Assembly: GCA_000310025.1 (NCBI GenBank)
Contig: FN649748.1
Location: 1,979,829 to 2,043,828 of the forward strand
Direction of reading: 5' to 3'
Source of the DNA: Ectocarpus siliculosus
Lineage: Eukaryota; Sar; Phaeophyceae; Ectocarpales; Ectocarpaceae
Length of the DNA stretch: 64,000 bases
In this document: positions 1 to 12,353 of the stretch, in pieces
Layout of the letters: each line of letters starts with the position of its first letter
How positions within the stretch are numbered: position 1 is the stretch's first letter
Translations under genes and position numbers: made by a program
Notes under the pieces: generated by a model
What the model was told of the DNA's origin: nothing
Database searches by the model: none
Seen by the model: only the letters and a program-made list of their open reading frames with translations

Positions 1-1419
1 CGTATGAAAACTGTATTTGCAACTAGAACTCCAAAAGCTACCCTGCTCCCTGAGCCACATGCCTTCACGCACGTCAAGCAACGCGCTATCATCCCATTTC
101 TTGCGCGCGGCCAAAAACACACCGCAGAGAGCGACCGCTTAACTCAGGACCTAACATAAAAAAACAAACAAACCAAAAGTATCGAAACACCCTAAGCGCA
201 AAACGCGACTGAACGTACTCCCGCCAAAGAATAGGGAAATAATATGAAGCATTCAGCTGCAAGGTAAAACGCGACTGAAAACATACGAAGAACCAAGGAA
301 AAAAAAAAAAAAAACTACGTGCTGCTTTCTATTCCACAGGTTGTGGCAATGCTTATCTTGTCGCAGCGTACATTTATTATCATGGAACCAAGTACAGAAA
401 AAAAAAACATGGCGAAGCTAAAACGTCCATGCCTGCTCACAAAACCGAACAAAGTCGTAAACGTTTCACATGATTTCCCACTTGGCTGTAACAAGGTGAG
501 GTCGTCGCTGTCACCGTGTCCTCCCCGTTCCCGGTCGACTCGAGGGCGCCACCGCTGCTGCCGCCGCTGTCATCGCCGCCGTTGCCGTTCACCCGCCGCC
601 ACGACCGCCATGAGTTCCAGCGCCAACACGGCTGCCGGTAACGTCGCTGCTGCCGCCTCTACCACCGCCGCCGTTGTCGCCGCTGCCGCCGACGGGGCTC
701 TGGCCAAAACCGCCGCTGCCGTCTTCTGCTGCCGTCGGAGCTCTGGCCGAAGCCACCACTCTCGTCGCTGCTCCTGCTGCCGCCGGTGTCGCCGGCGGAG
801 CTCTGGCCGAAGCCACCACTCCCGTCGGGGCAGCCGCCGTTGCCGCCGTCGGAGCTGCCACTCCCGTTCCTGCCCCTATCGAAGGGGTACGCCACCCCTG
901 GTACCGCCCCCCGTCTCCTCCACCCCGACGCATACCCAGCGCCATCCACCCTATCTCTAGTAGCATCCCCCGCTGAAATGCGCTCCTCTGCCTCCTCAAG
1001 TTTCCTCCGTAACTCCGCATTCTCGGCTTCCGCTTTCTTCATTCCTTCTTCAAACTCTCTCTTCTCTCTTTCCGTCATCGCTGTACCAACACCTGGCCTA
1101 GCTAGGCTCCACTCGATATCGTGTTAGTGCACTGCCGCCCTCAGCGGTCTGTGGTGTTGAGACTGGGGACTATGTTATCCCAGGAACAGCTGATAAAAAA
1201 GGACCATGTATTGTATATATTCGTCACGCAAGCCCCTCAGGCAAGCTGGTATTCGACACGCAAGCCCCTCAGGCAAGTGCCGGGAGCACACCGCTGTGTG
1301 CTCCCGGGGGCCCCGCACTTGGACCACAACCGCATACATACCCTCACACCCATACTTCCCATACGCGTATCCCCCACAGAGGATGCACAGATCGGACTCA
1401 TATCCCAGTACCACAAACA
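1..1419 (-). mobile_element. LTR retrotransposon, 5' LTR and start of internal region, cut by window edge
   Basis: An LTR (1122-1419) is followed on the minus strand by a presumed internal region that runs off the left edge. The LTR begins TG and ends CA, and the host sequence beside it starts with GGGTA, the same 5 bp that is duplicated around the solo LTR at 27520-27849. A minus-strand ORF opens shortly inside the LTR (start near 1078). It has a charged helical start followed by Gly/Ser-rich sequence, as expected for a gag-like protein. No protease, integrase or reverse transcriptase lies in the visible part, so the superfamily cannot be assigned. The LTR differs from the solo copy by only a few bases plus one 32-bp repeat, which suggests a young insertion. 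Whether the element is whole cannot be judged from this window. Confidence 0.6.
1122..1419 (-). repeat. Long terminal repeat (298 bp) with internal 32-bp minisatellite
   Basis: TG...CA-bounded LTR, almost identical to the 330-bp copy at 27520-27849. It contains two copies of a 32-bp direct repeat (around 1231-1285) where the other LTR has three, which explains the length difference. The inverted motif cgggagcaca/tgtgctcccg near 1278-1307 could form a short hairpin. Confidence 0.7.
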
Positions 1420-2649
1420 GGGTAGCTTTTCTGTTTGTATATTTACTTTCCCTAAGGTTTGAGTTACTTAGAGTTGGCTCACGTTTGGGGCATCGTGAGA
1501 GTTACTCTTCTCTCTGGGGGGAGACATTGCCATCTGTGACGCAATTACGAAACTGTACCCCAAAGAGGACAAGCCATGTACTGCTTTTCAGAGTATAAGG
1601 GCTAGAAGAATACAGTACAGCAGGAATCTTCTTCTGAAAGTCCAATGTACTTGTGTTGTCGATTTGTTCTTGATTTGTGTTCGTGAAAGACAGCATCGCA
1701 TCACATTGATTTCCGGTGATCATCACAACAGCTGGTCATGCCCGAAAGTCTCCCAAGGGTTCAACAGAATAATCGAACAAAACCTCATTGGTAAGGATAC
1801 CAAGATCTGACAACGGTGGCATGTTCACGGCCATTGCCATTCATATCGGCGTGGGTTTGATTCATGGGAATCAGCCAAAAGCATGCGCAGAGTTGCTTGA
1901 CATGAGCACCACTTCACACTGCTGCAGTCCCAGTAAACATGGCGTTTACACCCGCTGGCCTGAATATTGGTTCGGTGATGGGTCAACAACAAGTGCAATT
2001 TTTCCCAATAAAATGCTTTGCCTATGCCACTGCAGGTGGAACTGGCTTTGACAACGCAGCACTTGGTCGCCTCCGCGAACCATGAGACCATGTACGCTAC
2101 GCTCATATCGCTGTTTATCGAGAATCACACGACCGGGAGCATGTTTTGAGGGTGTGTATATCTTTATCCCACCTCCTCTTCTGTCTACACCTTTCGACAT
2201 GCTTCTTGATATTTTCGCGATCAGGCTGCGGAGTCACACGCGAGGCAGGGCCGATTTCCGCATGGCTCTCCGTATGCCTGCCGCTCGTTTTGCTCTTTTT
2301 CCTGCCTGCATCATCTGTCGAACGCCCCCAGGGAACTTGTCGTTGGTTGGTTGGTGTATGCCTTCCCTGCTAAATTCACTCACTCACAGATGCCACACCC
2401 GCTCATGTTGCGCTCCAGCTGCTGCTGCCGGTGCTGCCGCTGCCATTGCTCAACCCCCGTTTGCTACCGCTGTGCGACAGTCTACATCTCCACCATGGTC
2501 ACCCCTTGAGCTTTCCCTATTACGAACCAGCAGCGCTGCTACTTGGGGGATATTTGCACCACAGCGCTACGGAACTAATGTATGTATGTAGCAGGAGAGC
2601 CGCTGCTGTGAATCCTGTGCCGCCTCCATTCACTTGTTCACACTTCCGC

Positions 2650-2651
<2 letters not shown>

Positions 2652-2683
<32 letters not shown>

Positions 2684-2685
2684 AG
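2652..2685 (+). repeat. CTG microsatellite abutting a splice acceptor (unit 1)
   Basis: About 11 CTG units end in tgcag, which I use as the acceptor of gene B exon 2686-2783. Equivalent tracts in units 2, 3 and 4 (ending 15731, 29123 and 42636) have about 10, 15 and 11 units. Confidence 0.85.
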
Positions 2686-5675
2686 ATCCTTTGGATGGCA
2701 CCTGGCAGGGACGGAGGAGGCGGGGGTCGTCAATCTGCCGGGGGGTGGGCGCCTCATGCTGATGCCCACAGCAGCGGATCCAGGTGAGAGCATCGTTAGG
2801 TTGGCACAACATCAACAACAACAGGGTGGAGGTGGCTCGGTCCTCGCTGGGTATCCTGCTGCTGCCGTACTCTATTTAGCCGAGTTACGCTGGCGTGTTT
2901 ATGTTTGGGGCACGTTGCGGGTGTGTGTGTTTTGTTTTTTTTCTGTGGCCGGTTGGTTGGGGGACTGATCGCTTTCTTCTCCCGCTTCTTGTCATCTTTC
3001 ACTCACAAGAGTGTTGTCTTTGTCGAGACGTTGCTTGAGGGCATCGCATTCACCGGTAGTGTATGTTCAGGTAACTTGCTCGTGCGCCTCCCGGGCACTA
3101 AAGATTGGTCAGGCATCCATTCGGGCTTTTAAGTCCCGACTCACTGCTATACTAGCCTCCATGTTGTCTGCCTCCGGGTGATGGCACTACACTAGTTTAG
3201 TTTCAGCGCCACTTCTTCAGTGCAATGCCTCTGTCCCTTCGTCGCCTCAATGTGGTTCATCTGTTTATTCGTACCAATGCATCATGCAAGCGTACGGTAT
3301 GGTACGGTACAGTACAGTACAGTACGGTACGCCGTTCTTCACTGTTGTATTGTAGTATTTTAGGATCTTTGGCCTCGACCTTCCATTTGCCCGCCCCTAC
3401 GCTCATTGCCACGGCGCTGCAATGTTCGTTGGGTGCCTCCGGACACAGGTACCGCCGCCGCTGCCGCCGCAGTCTTATATTCTTCAGCATGCAGCAATAC
3501 TTCGGATGTGCCAACGCCTCCACGGCCACGCCCTGCGTAGAGGAGTGAAATCAGGTTTTGTAATAGTGATGGTGGTGGTGGCGGTGGCGGCGGAGAAGAG
3601 GAGGCAGCGGCATTGCTAGGAGGATTCTTAGGGTCGCTGATGGGCAGCATGGACCAGCCTAACAAATGCGTGGCCGGCACGGCAGCGGGTGAGCACCAGC
3701 AGCGCCATTTTGTTGTCATTTGTCACTCTTCAGCTCTCCAGTCGAGCAAGCCCTGGCCGTTCACATTTGTTCATCGTCACCCTGAGGTCGAACTACGTAT
3801 GCCTCGTAACGTACGTTACAAAATAGCCGTCGGAGGCCGTACACCCCAAATACCGCATGAAAGTGTGTACCCACCCTTTTGTGGGATAGGAGGCCTGTGA
3901 CCACAGAAGGGTTGGATCGGTACTAGTGTCAGAAGGTACGGAGCAGAGAGAGACCCGTTTGCTTTTGTGTGAAGGTTTTGATTACGGCAACAAGGACAAC
4001 GATGAAAACAAGAAGACTGTTTCTGCGAGAAATGACCGTGCTTCGCGGATTTGACTTGCCCTGGCGACCGCCCGCCGTCGTGTCCCGGGAATACTTTGAG
4101 GCACAGACCACCATCTGCCCGAATATGTCGAAGCTAACCTTCTTTGTTTCTCTCTGCGCGTGCTCGTTGTCTGCTCACCGCCGCGCACGCAGTCTGCCGG
4201 TGACCTGTTTGATTGTCTGGCACCTGGCCAGGATTGAGCAGAGTTTGGCTCGAAGAAGGCGGGAGTGGGCGCACGCATGGTGGCTTGGGGCATGGGTACG
4301 ATGGAAAAATGTGAGCGTTTGTCTCTCACGAACCGGTTGGCAGCAAGAATCATCGAAGATCAGGATTCGATGCTTGTCTGTGTCGCGCCCAAACCCAAGA
4401 GTGCACATTGGTTCTACCGTGGCATGTTTATTGGTTTGGTTCGGTTCTCATGACCGCATTCATACGACTACGGCCCGGAGACGTGTACAGCATATGCCGG
4501 CGTTGAGCGATCTAGCCCCCTACCCCTGGTCTCCCGTGATCGTATCCTCTCGACACACTGTGCTATCCTTCGGCGCATAGGTATCTAGTTGTCTTGTTTA
4601 TATCACGGGGTCACTGCCTTCCTCTCTCTCGCGCGCCACCTTTGCCATCTTTTTCTTGTCCCGCGGGGGGGCTTGGCGTGTTGGGCTCGAAGCTGAAGTT
4701 CGAAAGGTTCCCCCACGTTCTCGTATTCTTGCGTAAAGGTGTAACGTTGTCGTTTGCTTGCACGTGCCCACCGATCCCTGTTGCTTATGATGGTGACCAT
4801 GGACCCAGGTCTCATAGGCGTAGGCGCACGTTGTCCCCGCCGCACCCCCGTTCCTTGCACCACCTACCAAGCAACAACGTCCCCGCGGCCCTGGGATGAT
4901 GTTGATGCCCCTCAATGGTCAGCACCCCCCTCCCTCCCCATACTGCGCTTGGCTTTACGTCCCAACAGCAGGCGAGAAAACGAAGAGGACCCAAGCTTCA
5001 AGCCCAGCTGCAACGGACCAAGAGCATCGTGTTCCGCTGGTGTGTGTGCTGCGGAAGCTGTCGGAGGTGCGGTGCCTGCAGTTTCAGCAAGGCCCTCGGC
5101 ACGACCCCAGACGCAAGCCAGGGTCCCCGACGCCTCCCGGAACGCCGCCGAGGAGGAGAGGGCGTCGGTCCGGCAGCTGTGCTCCGATCTGAGGAGAGAC
5201 ATGTGGGCCGGAGTCGGAAGTGGTAGTGAGGCTACTCCTTCCTCTTCCACCTCGCGCGCCGGCGGCGGGAGCGGCGCTTTGGGCGGAGGCGTTCTGCACG
5301 TCGTCGTTCGCGGAAGCGGCGGTTATTTCGCGAGCCCGTCGTCGGCCAGCTCCGTCTCCAGGGGGCAGGGCGAGGCGCGCGCGAGAGCTCAAGAAGGTCG
5401 CGCTCGCGGAGGAGAGGGGAGGCGCCGCCGCTGGAACGCGCACCGTCGGCGGGCAGGGGTGGCAGGAGGTGGAGGCCGCCGATGCGTTCCTGCTGGGGAG
5501 GGTGTCGGTGCTCTCGGCGCGGGAGTTCGACTCGCGGAGGGGGTACTGCGGCCGGGATCCCGACGTGTACGCTCAGCATTGCAAGTTCAGCTGCCACGGC
5601 CCAGGGATCCCCCAACTTGCGGACGGGAAAAGTAGGAAGGCAGAGACTGGTTGCTGTTTGCCGTGCTCAATCTAG
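2686..5675 (+). pseudogene. Gene B, unit 1 copy: unrecognised multi-exon gene, broken
   Basis: I do not recognise the family. Candidate exons are 2686-2783, 3449-3688, 4107-4310, 4969-5222 and 5362-5675, with AG/GT borders. The first two join in compatible phase, and so do the last two. The first encodes a Gly-rich patch (GVVNLPGGGRLMLMPTAADP); the second a Ser/Pro/Gly-rich and acidic stretch; the fourth an Ala-rich then charged helix (ASRNAAEEERASVRQLCSDL); the last ends RDPDVYAQHCKFSC plus a short tail. In this copy exon 3449-3688 has an in-frame TAG at 3538 and exon 4107-4310 an in-frame TGA at 4235, so it is probably a pseudogene. Exons upstream of 2686 are not resolved; a possible one ends at the donor cattg/gtaagg (1790). 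Convergent with gene A. Model confidence is low to moderate. Confidence 0.4.
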
Positions 5676-7116
5676 GTCTGGAGTATTCCGCTGCTAGGAA
5701 CGTGCTTCCTTCCCGGGGTGTTGATGTTCGTGTGTAGGTGTTGTGGCGTTCGTTTCGGCATACATCCTCGTGTGGTCGCCTACGGGGCGTAGATAAGCCT
5801 GGAGGAGGTGGGCGATTTGACAGAGTCATTTCGGCAGTGATACCAGTAACTGATCCGGCACGATCTTTGAAGAGTAGCCACGTATGAATTGTTTCAGTCT
5901 ACCGTTGCAGGGGTATGTTTGCCGAAGGCTTCAGGGCCGCCCTGTCTTTTTTTTTTTTTGTTCTTCCGGTGTCATTTTGCGCTTGCGGTGCCTGCCCGTG
6001 GTGGCCTCGTTGAAAGTGTAATGGAAAGGGTGAACTAATCGCGACAGGGACTGGGAGGGAGACAAACTCGAAGTATCAGCACTTATGTTTTCCTCGGGGT
6101 CACCTCATCGTACCATCATGAGACAGGTCAAGGACAACCTTGGGATCACACGACAGTCACCATTCTTGGCACACAGCGGTCATGAATCACCGGCGCCACA
6201 ACGGTGAAGCCCAGGTCTAGTGGGCGACAGCACGCACGCCCTGCAGAGGCAGCACGGACATTGCACGCCAGTTCCATCGCAAGCTTGGTCCGTGAGTACT
6301 GTCCACTCAATCTTCGAGCAGCTCGCTTGAAGTATGTACATGCATTTATTTGGCCTGGATGATTACTTTGGTCGTCATTCTTGTTTCCTTGAATGTTTCA
6401 TGCGACACACTCAGATTGCATTCCTTGTCACACTGCCGACCAAGGGCCGGAGCAAAACGAAATTACCACAAAATTCTGGCAGCACAACAGTCGGGTAGAC
6501 TACCTCTGCTACAATCCATGCGCGCAAGCAAAAAGCAAGCCAACGCCACGTGACCCTGCGGTTTGGCACGAAATGCAGCATCAACGAGGCACACAAGAAG
6601 GAGCCCGCAGGCACGCCTCCCCACAATTAAATTGTTGAGATCGAGTCAAGAACAGGCGCAAGCTGGAACCGCAATGCTCCTCTCGCCGCTACACCCTTCA
6701 GCGAGAAGCGAAGCATGAAAAAAAAAAACACATTTGCCCGATTGGCCCGATTGGCCCAAAAAAAAAAAACGCAAACCGGGCAACGAGGGAAAAAAGTCGT
6801 TGATCGTGGAAATAATCTAGCTGTACATGGGCTCGAGTTTTTGCCGTTCATGGGAATACACCGTCGGGGATAGGCAACAAGGACCACTAAAGTACGAAGT
6901 ACATAGGAATCCGTGCCACATCCGTCGAAAGCAAACCCACTAGTGGACCCGTGCCATAGCTGTACAACTGTTTCGCTTCCACGGCTTGACAGTACACCGC
7001 ATCACCTTAGGCGGGCAAAGGGTCGGATGAACCGACACCTCGCTCAACGCCTTCGAGAGCAAGATGACTGCCAAGAACAAAAAAAACAACAACAACAACA
7101 ATAACCCGCTGCCACT
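5676..7116. other. Spacer between convergent genes B and A (unit 1)
   Basis: No convincing exon seen. It holds short T and A runs (5948-5960, 6719-6730, 6757-6769), a small direct repeat of gcccgattgg (6735-6757) and the presumed 3' UTRs of both convergent genes. The same sequence is present in units 2 and 3. Confidence 0.6.
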
Positions 7117-10100
7117 CTAGGTGCCGGCGGAGAAGCCCTGTCCCCCCTCCCCTCCCCCGGACATCCCGTCACTGCTGTCATCTCCCTCTCCCTCTCCCAC
7201 CGGCTTCTTCTCCTTCTTTGCCTTGCCCCCGCGTTTTTTCCTCCCGTTCTTCCTGCCCTTCCCCCCCCCCTCCCCCTCTTGCGGCGGCCCTGAGGGTTGG
7301 CCGCCCGCCTCCTCCTTCTGCTCCCCCTCCTGCTGGGACGGCCCCGAGAGGTTTCCGCCCGCCTCCTCCTCGCGCCCGTCGTCGTCGCCACCCCCGCCTG
7401 CCTTGGGTAGATTCTTGCCGACCTTCCAATGGGCGAAGTGTGAGCCTAGCTCGGACTCTTTGCCCCACACCCTGGCGGACTCCTCCGCCCTCTCGTTCAT
7501 CTTGTGCAGGACTTTCGTCAACTGACGGTCAGGCAAGTTCTTGCTCTGGACATTCAAGAGGCCAGCTCCGAGGGCGTCCGCGTTGTTCTTGAGGTCGTTG
7601 AGCTTGCCCGTGAGGCCCTCCTGGGTGTCTTGGATCTCCTGCTGCACTGTTGCCATCTCGTCAGCCAGCTTGGCTTGTCCCATTTCGAGCTGGCTGTGGA
7701 AGACGAGCTTCATCTTCTCCTCTGACGCGGCGATGGCGGCGGCGGTGGTGATCTCGGCCTCAGTCTGCCACCTCACCCTCTCCTCCTCGAGCTGGCTCTG
7801 GAAGACCAGCTGCATCTTCTTTTCCATCTTCTCCCCGGACGCGGCGACGGCGGCGGCGGTGGCAATATCGGCCTCAGTCTGCCACCTCCTCCTCTCCTCC
7901 TCGTGGTTGGACACAGCTCCGGCGAACAGCCGCGAACGCCGGCAGAGGGTCATCACCAGCCAGCAGCAGCTCAGCCCGCCGCACAGCGCCGTCATCGACC
8001 AGTCCCTGGATCAGCCGTCATGAATGTTGAAACAATACGCACACCGGTGGCAGCAGTATCAAGTCTACAGCAGTAGTCACGGTCGAATATGTAAATGCAA
8101 ATCGATGAGAGCTCCATAAACAAACGGCGAAACTCATACCGAAACAGCATTCGTCCGTACCCAGTTTACGAACACGCTGTGCCACACGTCAACCCACAGA
8201 AGGTTATGAGGACATATTTGGCAGCGGCGCTGAGAATGAATCAAGCAATCGCTCATCTGCAGAACAGAAAATACTGTTGAAACGGAACTCCTGTGATGGC
8301 AGGTAATCTTCTCCCTGAATGATGGCTGAGCACCGATTTTTCCAAAATCGCGGGTAACGTCAACACCAATGGCATGGCTCTCGCCATCCACCCAACAGTT
8401 GGGCAAACGCGATGAACTCTGAGCTGACGGGGAAACGTATCGTCCGAAGAAACGACCTTCCGAAGAAGAACACTGCCATGCACAAAGAACATGACCGAAG
8501 CATACCTGACAGGCATGGCAGCAGGCACGCTGTAGTTCCACGAACGCCACCCTGCCTTCTGGACCAAGAACATGAGGCTCCAGAACCCGAACTGGTATAA
8601 AAAAAGGGTGGGGTCGGAGGGGCAGGGAGGGGAAGGGTTAGCTGAGCGAAAACGCTGCAAAGGAGTGGTGCAGTCCTCGTCTGTCTCTGTCACGAGACGA
8701 TGCGTGAGTGCGTGTTCGACAGCAGTGAGTGCCGGATATGGGCAACGTCAACCGTGTTTACCATGGTCCAGGAATGTCGCCAAGTGCCCCCCCCCCCCCG
8801 CCCACCTACCCCAGCCGTTTAAAAAACTGGATATCGCCCCCGATCGATACTTCTCCCGAACCGCTGAAAGGAATCCCCCAAGGGGGGGCGGGGTACAAGA
8901 CGCTAGTTATGACTCTCACGTGCTGCGTGCTGTTGCGACCGGCGAAACAGACCATCGAGAGGTCCCAGTCGCGCAACATGCGTTGCGTCTGCGACACTCT
9001 GATGAGCTGCTGGAGGGCCGCCCGGCCAGTCTCCGCCAGCAGAGCTCGTTGAACCATCTGGACGAGGTCCAGGGGCTTCATCAACGACAAGCTCGCCACT
9101 GCACACGCCCCAGGCTCGTTGCACAAGGGCATGGGACTCGTCTGCTCTATTTCCTGTAGCACGTGATGGCATCGGGGGAACATAGCGAATGGGGGTGTTA
9201 GAGCAATAAACACACGCCACTCGTGTCAACCGTATCTCCCCATTCACTAGCAGCAGCAGCAGTAGCATGAGCAGCATGGGCAGCATCAATAGCGTAAGCG
9301 GGAGATTTCCGCAAAGTAAACGCCACAGCGAATCCAATCGATAGGTGTGCGACACATGAGCTGCTGGCCGTACACACATATTTGACAACAACAACAACAA
9401 TATACCAAAAGCGCTTGCTCACCGCCACGCCCAAGAACGGGGGCCATACGCACAAGGCGCCACCGTCATCGAAGGGTGCCATGGTAGCCGGCGAGGTCGG
9501 GTGGCGAGCGGTACCAACGCTTGAAGGTTCCAGGTCCTGCTGTTGCAGACAGACATAGCATAGTAGGTAGGTGCGTGCACCGTCATGGGGGGAGAGGGGT
9601 AGACTATGTGAGCCAAAACTGTTTCGTCGGTGTCACTCATAGCTAGCCGATCATTCGTGAGACACTTGGCAGCAGCACCACCTGCATGAGCACCGGCAGC
9701 GTCGGGAAATGTCTGCAACGCACCGCATTTGAATCGATTCATACCAATCAAGGTGTCTGGCACATATGTGCGTTGTTTTCGTCCCGTTTATTATGGCGAC
9801 AGTCCCCCATTTTTCGTGGTGAGGCGTGTACTACTCTTTTCAGTGTGTGCACCGTACTACACATATTTTCGTACAACTACAACCATCCAGGGCCACACAG
9901 GAGGGGGTAAACACAAGGGCTCTTTTCTTCTTTTCATGTATTTTCGTGCTCCACCTTTCTCCTGCGGTGCGGACTGAAATATATTTTTATCGCGAGAAGG
10001 GTCCAGCCGTCCCTTTCCCTCGTCAACGGTGCTAACTAACGTCGAAGTTTGGTACTCACCAGAGCTTTTCCACCTATATTTCGCTTTCACCTGCAAATGT

Positions 10101-12353
10101 TGTACATGTTTTCACCCCCAAGGGGATTCAAACTCACGACCATTACGACTAACGGTTTTCGGGTACCACAATAACGGACCACCGGGGCGACCATATACAA
10201 CAGAAAAAAATATTTGGAGCAAACACGTTTCACAAGATAGAAAAAAAACATTTCCCACGCTTACCGGCAAGCCCAAGGACGGAGACCAAGGGCACGATGG
10301 AACATGATCCACGCGGAATGCGGCCACGTCGAGCGGTGCCACAGACGACAAGGTCGCAACCGCGCACGCTCCAGGCTCCTGACAAACGGGCGTGCCGTCT
10401 GTCACAACAACGGTCTCGTCCACAACCTGCAGCACGTTACGGGAAGTGTGTTTGTGGGCGGGGGGTAGCGAAGGGGGTGTAAGACGGACAAGACTGTTTT
10501 GACCGTGTCAGGCATAGCTGATGATTCATCAGACGCGTGGCAGCAGCAGCAGCAGCAGCAGCAGCAGAAATCGTTTCTAAAAGCACCACAATGGATCGAT
10601 TCATCATGTGTGGCAAACGTGCAAGAGACAAAAGAGCATATTTTCCAAACGGAGCACTGCTGCCGTTGGCAAAAAAACATTTAAAAAAAAACCGCCAAGC
10701 CCAAGAACGGATGCCAAATGCACGATGAAAGAATGCCGCTACGTCCGTGGTGGACGTCGCGGAAGCCGGCAGGGTCGCGTGGGGTGTGGTACCGAGCTTG
10801 AAACTTCGAAGGGTCGGCACCACTCGCCACCTGACCCTGCCGGCTACCGCGATGTCCACAACGGACGTAGCGACGATCTTCCATCGTGCCTTTGGCCTCC
10901 GTTCCCGGGCTTCAGAGGTGTTTTGTTTTTCGTTGTTGTGAAATGCTATTGTTGCCAACAGCAGCAGTGTTCCGTTTGGGAAAAAGTATTTCAGCTCTCG
11001 TACCCGTCGCTTAAGAAACCACACAGCAGTGCTCTCGTTGCTGAACTGTTCCCTCGTCCGCCTTACTCGAAAAAATCTGTCCGCAACGCTTCGCCGATTT
11101 GACCACGTGCTCCGCTTTCATGACTGCTCCTCTCATTCTCCCTCACCACGAGCACGCACCTACCTACCTATATCTGTCGTCTGCAACAGCTGGACCCCAC
11201 GCGGTCAAATCGGCCAAGTGTTGCGGACACTTGTTCGAGTAAGGCGGACAAGGGAGCAGTTCAGCAAAACGAGACCACTTCTGTGTGGTTCGGTATACTG
11301 TAGGGGTGCGATATGCAACCGATCGTAACGTGCATGCCACAAATCAGCAACGGCGTACGCCATTTCTAGCCCAAAAGGGACTATCAACATGAGAACCATG
11401 GCCATGCACACACGCATCAGCTCTGCCTCATCAATCTGCTACACATTGGCGACCGCACTTCGGCAAAAAATGCAGCAACACTTTTGATCCCCGCTCGGGA
11501 CGCGCTACACTCAGGAAATTCCAGGAAATTCAACGTGCAAAACGCTCCAACCACACAAGACGCTGCCAGCGCAATACCACCATTACAAGATGTCGATCGT
11601 ACCGGCCAATCGCCGAAGACCACCGGAGACCAGTGCACGGCTTCCGGCACGATTGGTTGAGGAGGCGCTTCCACCGCCATCGCCGCTCGGGAGCGGACGA
11701 CACGCTGCCGGGAGCCGGGGCGGCGGGGCGGGAAAATTGTGGACAAATAGGCGCGAGAAGAACGACTGGATGTGGCAGTCGAACGGATCGCTGGTGCTTT
11801 GATACAAAGCACGGCCATGGGGTTGGGCCCTTTGGCTTGAAATCACAGCGGTGTTGATGTATTGTGGTGGTACTCAAAACGCACCTTTTTTTTCCGCATG
11901 CCGGAGACTCTCCCGAAAATATAACGCAGGTAAAAACCTCAGGGGGAAAATATGAGAAACGCTTGTCATCCATGCCGCCCCCTCCCCACGCAGAGGCGTT
12001 CAACCACATGAAATACCAGTTTCCTCGCTCCGTATCCATTTTCGAACCCGCCATTCCTCCCCTTTGCCAATCGATAATGACATGCGTGTGCATATTTGTA
12101 GTACCTCCAAAACCGGCTCTTTTTCAGGCTGGGTTGCCGTCCAAAACACCTCGGGGGCGGGCTCTGCGGTGCTCTCCTCGAGGATCACCCGGACATCGAT
12201 GTCGTTAACGACGTCCCGCAGCGCGGCGGGGATGCCCTTGACTACGGTCTTGGCTCGCCGCAGCATCCCCTGGCCCTTGAAGGCGTCCGCCAAAGGCAGC
12301 AGCGTGATAGCCACCAGTAGAAGCAGCATCGGCCACGCCGGAAACCACCTCAT
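7117..12353 (-). CDS. Gene A, unit 1 copy: predicted secreted/membrane coiled-coil protein (about 578 aa)
   Basis: Six exons on the minus strand, all with GT-AG borders and matching phase: 12353-12105, 10426-10265, 9539-9423, 9153-8920, 8591-8506 and 8005-7117. Exon 1 gives a signal peptide (MRWFPAWPMLLLLVAITLLP, then LADAF). Exons 2-4 (54, 39 and 78 aa, all phase 0) form a Cys-containing ectodomain with the repeated motif C-x-EPGAC and the ending C-x-W-x-P-F/S-LG. Exon 5 is aromatic/hydrophobic (FGFWSLMFLV). Exon 6 has a short hydrophobic segment (LSCCWLVMTLC) stopped by RRSR, then two similar coiled-coil blocks containing RWQTEAEI/RWQTEADI and a Gly/Lys/Glu-rich tail ending GGQGFSAGT. I infer a type I membrane or secreted protein; the family is unknown to me. 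This is the only copy of the array with every predicted exon open. Exons are supported by conservation of their splice sites in the diverged unit 3 copy. Confidence 0.62.
10694..10916. repeat. Imperfect inverted repeat made of gene A exon-like sequence (unit 1)
   Basis: The left arm (about 10694-10798) and right arm (about 10814-10916) are reverse complements at roughly 80% identity, lying in gene A intron 1. Both arms resemble the 3' end of gene A exons: the minus strand reads SSCIWHPFLGLA and the plus strand LPSCLWPPFPGF. A transcript would fold into a hairpin of about 100 bp. Confidence 0.75.
11037..11268. repeat. Second long inverted repeat in gene A intron 1 (unit 1)
   Basis: Arms of about 70 bp (11037-11108 and 11196-11268) are reverse complements with few mismatches, separated by about 88 bp. 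The diverged unit 3 copy keeps only one arm-like sequence (about 36232-36258), so the inverted duplication arose in the lineage of units 1 and 2. Confidence 0.8.

Noticed and set aside
4754-5635. 293-aa plus-strand open frame presented as one protein
   Set aside because: Only part (4969-5222) behaves as an exon; units 2 and 3 have a stop at the proposed donor, and the following coding-like sequence is in another frame.
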